From Filosporella fistucella (taxonomy: Eukaryota; Ascomycota; Leotiomycetes; Helotiales), in assembly GCA_030077755.1 (NCBI GenBank), contig JAQJZZ010000007.1:1488001-1552000 (forward strand): DNA of 64,000 nt, in the 5' to 3' direction. Of the stretch, positions 56,564 to 64,000 are shown piece by piece. The notes beneath the pieces are model-generated. The model made no database searches. It had not been told where the DNA came from and worked only from the letters and a program-made list of their open reading frames with translations. Position 1 is the stretch's first letter, and each line of letters begins with the position of its first letter. The translations under genes were made by a program, and so were the position numbers.

Positions 56564-59500
56564 GGAATACTGGTGGCATGAGTTATGCTCTGTTGGTCTT
56601 GTTAAGCTCATTTGCATTGGTGTTTGGATGGAGGTCCGAGTTGTTGGCGTTGGGGGTTCTTTGCACATTTCGATTCAACATCGAAGTAGTATCTGAAAAC
56701 ATCTACATCGTAGCCTTGTCCTAAGTTGAGAGCCTTCTTAACAGAACCTCGATTGGCCAATCACCAAGAACTGGTTTGAGTGCCAGGAGGGTAGCCTTGT
56801 TGTACGCAAAGATCGTCTTTTAGAGAGCGGTTCTCTCGGTACAGGAACAAAAGGAGCATTCTGCATTGCATGAAGACAAAACTCACTTGGACGCTGCTTT
56901 ACGCAAGCTGTGGGCGTATTTGTTTTCAATGACGAAAAATAATAGAGCCTGAATTACCTCACAATACTTGCTCATCTGCATTAGTGAACTGAGGGGACTT
57001 TCGGGATGCCTAAAAGAGTCGAGTTAGCAGATTGAAAGGTGGGGAGGGAAAACAGAGAGAAGAGCTGAAATGGAAACAAAAACGGGAATAGAATGCATAA
57101 GTAAGTTCTTCGGTGGAGAGACTCATCATGCAAGAAGTTGAATCCGGAGGTTCGCTTCAGCTTTGCTCTTCCCCTCCACTCTGTGATCAGTCGATCCCCA
57201 GCCAGATCGAGAAGATCTTGCTGCAAGAGCCTAGTAACTAAGCTCAAAAGATGGATCCCAACAGTGTGTTTCTTCATATCCGAGCCTGTGAGGAGAAGAT
57301 ATTTCCTCTTGAACACCTTGTCAGCGTACTGCAGAGGCATATAGCTGCAAAGAACAAGCCACTGATTCCAAGTCATGTATTCAGCTCGATCTGGTCAATG
57401 CAAAGAGAGCCATTGGGTCCAATGACCGTGCTCAGCTCGTCTCCAAAGTCCGACGATACCTGAAGCTCGGTGCCACCACTTGAAAAGATTCTCTGTGCAT
57501 GAAGTGAAGGTTTGGAGGTGGCGCGGTTCAATGAATATACGAGTATGCAATACATCGAAATATCGTTATGGTGATATGCCCGTTGCTGAACCCGGCAATG
57601 ACAGAACTAGAGAGGAGATAAGAGGTCTAGGTTGAGGTAATAGACGGTGACAGCGGGGGGGATAGCTGAATATTGGACCCCACCATCCGGGGAAGTCGCA
57701 ATAGGAACCGTTGAGCTAACGAGAATGCTATCGCGCTTACTCTATAATACTTACTACGTAGTCTTGCTGTCAACACACATCATCATGTGCCAAGACCGAC
57801 GGTGTCTTGCGTTGGAGAGTGTTCCCATGGTATTGGGTGTCGAATTGTCAATGAATTCTTAGTCCGAAGCATACCTCGCGCGAATGTTTCGCCGTTTCTT
57901 CTTGTCAACCGTTGGACTATTTAGCTTCGTGCACCATACCACGGCATGATAGAATGCACTTGTTCAGCCACTCCATGCAACATCGGGTCGGGTAGAGGCA
58001 GCATAAAGGCACAATGCTTCTCGGAAGGTATGGCAGGCAAACCTCAATCATATTTTGGTAAAGGCTGTAATGACCAAGCTTATCTGACCACTTGGGGAGC
58101 CTAGAAAACGCCGATAGGTATACATTTACCCTTACCTGTCACCATGTTTGGAAGAAGTTAGAAGAGTCAACGAGGCTCAAAGCCAGTGGCAAGGCGTGAT
58201 TACCTATGACATACTGTGTTGTGGGTTCGCCTCGGTCAGATTTAGGCTTTACCATAACCTAAGAAATACGGACTGTAGCGTGTGGATCCATTGCCAATAC
58301 TCACTTGCCAGGACAAGCCGTCAGCACAAGAAGAGATTCGTGCAGATTTGGATAGGCTTCAAATCCAGAGCTTCTTGCAGTGGCGATACGTGGTTCTGGG
58401 ACTCCGCCCGACGGTCCGTGTTCGATGATCGGAGTAGGACTATCGAATCCCTCTGTCAGTCCAGTTGCCGCACGGTGACCCGACACAATCCTTTGTACCC
58501 ACTATCGGCTTTCCTGCCCAACAGAGATTGCGCACAGTGTGGAGGAGACGATCAAGTGAAAATCAAAAGCCTTGGAAACACTTTTGTCGCAAAGCGTGGC
58601 AACCGTTGACCTAGAACAGATTATGCTAAAAGGAAGGTGGATCGACCAAACGTAGAGAAATCGATGAAACCTGAGTCGTGGATACATAGAAACGGAATTG
58701 GTCAAAGTGTTACATGATAGGCGATGTTAAAGGTTGACATGTGGAAAGATGGCGCAGAGAATATGTGAAGGAGATATAGAATTTGTCTCATGCTGTCTAG
58801 CCACCATGCTAAGTCTCTGCATGAGAAAAAGAAAAGATGAGTCAAGAAGAATCGACTTTGAGGGAATAATTTGACAGTTCTATTCTCACTAAGAAAGCCT
58901 CGACGAAAAGGAATGGCATTGTACTTGCCAATAATTGACTACAAGACGTGGTCCGGCATCGATCAATCTCGCATCTAAAAAGCATCACCAGCATTGCATA
59001 ATGTATGATTTCAGTCGATCATTCGGCCCGCCCCCATTGTCTCTTCGAGATCGAAGTCCGGACAGGAGACTGGCCAATATTGTGATTGATGTCAATGCGG
59101 TATGCACAGATGATTTGTTTTTGTGAGTGCCGAGCAGGAAGCACACACTGACTGCCGGGACAGAATCCCCCAAAGTATCAGTGTGTTTGTATGTAAAGTG
59201 TAACCGCTGCTTCTGACTGGCCATCAGCTGCACTGAAATCGTTGGCATACTGTTGTTAGCTGCATCCTCATGGGACCCCACCGAGATCAATGATGAATTT
59301 CGAAGTGTTGCAGTCGATAGGGACACGCATGAGAAATGCAATGTATTGTCCCCCCTATGATAGCGGACAAGATAATGGACCGGAGTAGCAAGAAGCAACT
59401 GATCTGGTTACTATTGCATCAGTTTCAAAAAGTCCCAATAAGGTGAAGGAGGCTGCAATAACGTGCTGATAAGCCTTGTGAAACGTTTTCTCCACGAGGT

Positions 59501-59795
59501 ACCAGGGAATTTCCTGGCAAAACCAAGGATCCGGTGTGAGGCGGCAAACCGGTTCAAGTAAGTAATCAGCCAGTAGGGGCTACATTTTAGCAATATATCT
59601 AAACCATTGAGAAGCGGTACGTGCAGATGTCAAGGTGATTGATGTTTTAGCCTCGCCGATCAGTATTGATGTTGAAATAAGAGTTGGAACCGGGAAGGTG
59701 AGGTGAGATGAGATGTGAGCTACGGTCTGACTGATTGAGGTTCGTTGCCCAGACCGTGCCGAGACCCCTTCCCTCTATTCCCTTTGCATACGCCT

Positions 59796-59819
59796 TGTGC
59801 CTGTGCCTGTGCCTGTGCC
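59796..59819. repeat. (TGTGCC)4 short tandem repeat
   Basis: Four perfect copies of the hexamer. Confidence 0.9.
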
Positions 59820-60531
59820 AGAGTCTTGCAGAAACCAGAAAACGAGCTCTCTTGGATAATTGACTCAAATGCATAGAGTATAAAGTGCATTCTCACGAGA
59901 AGCATATCGTTTCTCGCTTTGGCTTCAATGTTCCAGTTCTAAACCGATGTGATCATTGCCAATTGGACCATCGTGGGAAATTCTCCGCAGATAGCATGCA
60001 CAATGCAGGAGAAGGAGAATTAATCGGATAGACGGACGGATAATAAGCAGCCGCTGTTTGTCCTTCCTGTTAGAGTCTTTTCGCGCTCAGTTCGCGACGA
60101 AGAGCCCCTCATGCAATAGATTATCGGACATATTATTGAGCCCTCAATCACAGGTGTGTAGTTTCTCCATTAAGGAGGTTCTCCATGACAGTGTGACCAT
60201 CATCCAGCCAAACTTGTAGCCAACAGGCACGGCCGCCAGTCAGCAAAAGTGTGAAGTGAAGGAGGGTGGTCACAGACAGCAGTGGAAAGAAATTCCAGGG
60301 CCGATTTGATTAATGCAAGGACGCGCTGCACCATGTGTTCATGTCCTTCCTCCAACCCTAGGATTTTTGCGCCACGAGCTCAACGAGGCAGCACAGACTG
60401 CAATGGCTGCACTTCGGCAGCGTACCGTGAGCTGAAAGTGTCGCAGACAAAGCGCATCGTATCTTACTGACATGGAAGTCATGAGTACTGTATCGATAGT
60501 CAGGGGCGAAAGCGGGGAGGAAGAATAAGGT

Positions 60532-60549
60532 GGAGGAGGAGGAGGAGGA
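60532..60549. repeat. (GGA)6 triplet repeat
   Basis: Six perfect copies of GGA within a G/A-rich stretch. Confidence 0.9.
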
Positions 60550-62351
60550 AAGGCGGAGGTAATCATGATTGTGGCATTGTGCCACAATGTGATGGTTGTA
60601 GTACGGTACTGTAGGTAGTATCTGTGACGGAAACAGTATGTTGAAGGTTGGGACGGAAGTTGGGACGAAGGATGAAGGTGCACGAGCTTCGGAGTAAGTG
60701 TAGTGTGTGTCAAGTGGACATCCTGATTTGTATTGTTGCATTTAGTGTTGATATTCAGGTAGGATGATGGATGGATAGGCCGGCGGCGAGGACGGCACAT
60801 CCAGTGAAGTATGGAGCAAGTACTCGTCTGTATAGTAGGATTTGGTGTTGTTGGTGTTGGATATTGTTGAGTTATGTGTTGGTCCAGACCAGACTTCCTC
60901 CGGATATACAACGGGAGGTAGAGTAGTTCGAGAGTAGGTAGGCATGTGTAGAGGAAGGTTTTCGTAGCGGGAGACTAGAAACTCAAAGTAGCTCGAAAGT
61001 AGATAAGTACATGTGCGGTACCTCTGCTCTGTACCTGTGTACCGCACGGCAACCACGAACTTCTGAGCCGTCGAACCGTCCCGCCTTTAAGTTCCATTTC
61101 CATTTCTACAGCACGAAGCAGAAGCAGAAGCAAAAGTACCAGTGGCGCACGAATTATGTACCGTCTGTGTCTTCCTATTGATCATCCACACGTCTCAAAT
61201 CCCGCTGTCGAGTTGTCACTTCATGTCACTTCATGTCGAGCATGTCTGTTTGCGGCAGAGGGAGAAACTTTAAATCTTGCAACTATTCTCAACTCTTCTT
61301 AGTGGAGAGAAAATTGTTTCCTCCTCGGACCAATACTATGATCATTCCCGCATTGAGCTTTTGTCTTCCTTCTCTCTTTTATGCTTCGAGAATCGATACT
61401 CGTTCGGGTCAATCCATGATGATTTACTACGAGTAATAATAACACAGTCATTGGAATTAATCCAACCCCCATGTCCTCTGTTCCCACTCATTGCTGACCC
61501 TCCTCCGGGTTGGATATGTTCCAGTGCTCCCCTGTACCGCCTAACACAGCTATTCGTCCGACACTCGTGGCCCTTGCATATTGCCCTGGAGTGATATCAA
61601 CCCTTTGGACGAATCTCTGATGATCATGGTGGTGGTGAGAACACATTCCGGGTCGGCCTGCAAATCCGTGGCTATTTAGGTCTTTCTGCGCTTTTGCAGT
61701 CCAATTGTGATATGTGAACCGTGGGCAGACTAGGCGAAGGATGTCTAGCCCTGCTTGATTCTTCTTGATAGGTGAGGTTGTGTTGTGGAATTGTGAATGC
61801 TGTATGTCTTTTGGCAAAAGAAAGAGGAAACTCTATTCTCGGCGCCTCCTACATTCTTGACCACTCACTCTCCTATTTTCCCTTCTTACCCGTCTCTATC
61901 ATCTCTACGCAGCACACTATCTTACCTCTACCCACAAGAACTTCCAATTGTCCAACCAATCTACGGCTGCATGCTGTAGACTTTTGAAACCGTCACACAG
62001 CAGTACAACAGAAGCACCAAAGCAATCTAAGTCACCCATCTCGTCGTACAGTCCGATGCCCTTGACAAGCTTGAATCGCAATCGTCCACCTCCCTTGGTG
62101 AACTAAAACGGTTTGACAGGGCCTTGAAGGCAAGGATACAAAATAGAGTACGAATTTCTTGGGATTTGTCCTTACACCCTGGGCCCAGGTACAGGCACGC
62201 ACAAGAACAGACCCTCTCCACTGCCTCCAGATTCAATCCATTCCTCCTCCTTACGCATCAAACCCTACCTTTCTCCCTCTCCAAGAGCCACGCCGTGCAT
62301 GAAGTTGCAATATTAATTCACCTGCAACAGTCGACACCTTCAAAACCGATC

Positions 62352-64000
62352 ATGGCGCCGTTGCAGCCCGTATCCTCCTGCATGCTGCAAGTCCCTTCGA
62401 TGTCTTCTGAACTTCTCCCAGTAAATCCATTCTACTCCTCTTCCGCCTTGTCAAGCTCGACCTCAGACCTCTTCGACCTTGATCTCGACCTCGATTTCGA
62501 CAACACCAACTGCTTATCTCCACGAACTCTCTACGCTCAGTCCTTCCACCGTCCTGAATCCGCACGCAGTCTGCCATCTGGGGGATTTAAAAAGAATATG
62601 AAGGATATCACAGGCTATGGCACAACAGAGGAGGAATTCGACGCTTTGCCAATTGCCGTCCGAAGAAAGGTATGTCTGTTCGCACGTACCGCCAGCCACG
62701 ACTGCATTGAGATATTGAGCTCTGGAGCTATCGAACACGGCAAGATTACTCTGCTACCACAACAAAAGGCCATTGATCTCCCTCTACAGATAGTTGTGGT
62801 GTGACTGTCTCCTCATTGCGAGTCAATTGATCATCTCGAATGCTTTGTGGGGGTCGATCGTAGCTTGGAGCAGGTGTCTTGTCTTGTCTCGAAGGCTTCC
62901 TCGGAATTTTGGGTACGACTACGAGTTCCCTACGGAGGTGGACCCGGGTAGTTGGAACCCGTCTGTGGTTATGAAAGTTTATATCTACTGCTCTGCCGAA
63001 ATGCGGTTCAACTCGTCCTTTTTCCTTGCAGATTGTTACCCCCAAAATCCCATCCGTGGCAAAAACTACTCCCAACGGGACTTGGTAGTTTGGGACAAGA
63101 ACAAACTATTACTTGTGGTTGAAGCTTTCGATACGCCGTTCGTTGCTGCCCGCGTTGTCTAAGCTCTAAATGGCGGTGAAGTCACACCAGTCCCACTGGT
63201 CCCGCGCACATGCAGCTTTGAGGAAGCGCTATGGGGGATGGGCTGGATGGATATGCACAAGAGTTCCCTCTATCACGTACCCATAGCCGTACTGTACTGT
63301 ACCTTACACTTGCGGACGTACCTACATTTTGCCGGAAGGCATCTGCCAGTGCATGGGACGAAACCATGCATGCGAATTCTCTTTCTTGTCTTGCTCGCTG
63401 CAACATTCAACGGTTGTTGTATCATCGCTGACCTCGCATTCTACAGTATTTCTCGACCTTGGAGCGGTTACGTTTCGCGCAAAATTCCCGATCAAATGCT
63501 CTTAATGAGCTTCCCATACAATCACATCGCAAGAGCTCACTAGCAGATCGCCGAGGAGTCAACGTTTCTCTGATTGAACCTCGCCGTTCGTCGTCTCGGC
63601 GTCAACGCAAATTAGCAAGACAACAATCTGTCTCGAGTACCGAAGCCTCGTGGTTCCTGACTCTCCCTGAGAAAATTAGGAATAAGCAATTCACGAGAGA
63701 GGAACAAGTTATATTGGCTGCCCGCCTGCGAGAGAGCGTGATCCTAGACGCCGCGGATGAAGCAATATACAAAGCAAGCCGTCGTGCAAGTCGCAACTCA
63801 ACTCCGCTTTCCAACACCCCACCGACTCCCAGAAGTAGCACCGACAGCCTTCCAGAAGAGCGGGAACACTCAGAAATGGCTGCAGAAATGTATGAGAGTT
63901 TCAGGTGGATGGACGAGGAGGAGGACCTAGATCTGAAATTGGTATTGGACGATTACCATGCCAATCTAGATGGAGTTGTCATTCCAACACCATCAAGTAC
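62352..64000 (+). CDS. Conserved-looking fungal protein of unknown function, 3' end cut by window
   Basis: Exon 1 (62352-62669) begins MAPLQPVSSCMLQVPSMSSE, has an acidic run SDLFDLDLDLDFDNTNC, and ends EEFDALPIAVRRK. A 777-nt intron (62670-63446, donor GTATGT, acceptor CTACAG) leads to exon 2, starting YFSTLERLRFAQNSRSNALN; the joined IAVRRKYFSTLERLRFAQ reads as one helix. Exon 2 continues through a basic Ser/Arg region (EPRRSSSRRQRKLARQQSVS), a helix FTREEQVILAARLRESVILD, a Ser/Thr/Pro linker with NTPPTPRSS and an acidic MYESFRWMDEEEDLDLKL block, and is open at base 64000. No catalytic or DNA-binding motif is seen. The long intron and the 5.8-kb empty upstream region are typical of regulatory or developmental genes, which is inference only. 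Confidence 0.75.

Larger units (their letters stand above)
56564..62351. other. Gene desert, 5.8 kb
   Basis: No supported gene. Visible elements are four copies of TGTGCC (59796-59819), a (GGA)6 run (60532-60549), a GAAGCA triplicate near 61113-61130, and CT-rich leader sequence at 61850-62340. A plus frame at 57251 (MDPNSVFLHIRACEEKIFPL) and minus frames near 57000-57550 look slightly protein-like but conflict with each other and lack consistent splice sites. The last several kb probably contain the long promoter or 5' UTR of the gene at 62352. Confidence 0.4.

Noticed and set aside
58301..58486. Minus-strand segment ending in a GTGAGT donor
   Set aside because: The only downstream acceptor leads to an immediate stop; joining is off by one base, and no start exon was found.
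60339..61056. Overlapping minus-strand frames rich in Ser/Pro/Tyr
   Set aside because: They derive from G/A-rich DNA including (GGA)6, and the overlapping frames have similar low-complexity composition.

Overview
The window is nuclear DNA of a filamentous ascomycete. Genes carry short GT-AG introns (mostly 45-110 nt) with CTAAC/CTGAC-like branch sites, sit on both strands without operons, and include fungal hallmarks: a CFEM-domain membrane protein, protein O-mannosyltransferase PMT4, the mitochondrial thiamine pyrophosphate carrier and a pectin-active esterase. Protein style and the plant-cell-wall esterase suggest a leotiomycete (Helotiales, possibly Sclerotiniaceae); this placement is inference and was not tested by any search.

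Layout. 0-3 kb: a secreted DJ-1/PfpI protein (partial, minus), an unresolved minus-strand coding remnant and an intronless secreted protein. 3.8-7.5 kb: a gamma-butyrobetaine dioxygenase-like enzyme and TPC1, divergent. 8-13 kb: an acidic conserved orphan, cytidine deaminase and a dicarboxylate/amino-acid:cation symporter. 13-16.6 kb: gene-poor, with an esterase relic. 16.6-21.3 kb: an EDC4/Ge-1-like WD40 protein. 24-25.5 kb: the CFEM protein. 25.5-34.5 kb: repeat-rich and gene-poor, broken only by a LicD-family gene at 29.4-30.4 kb. 34.5-37.7 kb: a hotdog thioesterase and a zinc-finger protein. 37.7-39.9 kb: degenerate repeats. 39.9-52 kb: dense block of rhamnogalacturonan acetylesterase, RidA, PMT4, an atypical SDR, a structurally doubtful membrane-protein gene and ATP1. 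54.3-56.6 kb: a lysine 2,3-aminomutase-like radical SAM enzyme. 56.6-62.3 kb: gene desert. 62.35 kb to the edge: a conserved orphan with a 777-nt intron, cut by the window.

The genes do not form an evident pathway cluster. Several are mitochondrial (TPC1, ATP1, probably the dioxygenase, RidA and the aminomutase-like protein) but nothing shows co-regulation. Convergent pairs are tight (RGAE and RidA stop codons are 89 bp apart); divergent pairs (dioxygenase/TPC1, RidA/PMT4, SDR/membrane protein) share 0.6-0.9 kb promoters.

The least explained structures are repeats: a decayed ~115-bp tandem array at 26.7-28.1 kb, a scattered GATGTGCGTCAA family at 38.2-39.2 kb, and a near-perfect 37-bp minisatellite filling one intron of ATP1. 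Unusual gene-level features are a GC-AG intron in TPC1 that is also an open in-frame 48-mer, a 14-nt micro-exon in RidA, and an SDR lacking the catalytic lysine. All exon structures were built by hand from splice signals, reading frame and family knowledge; no alignments were run.
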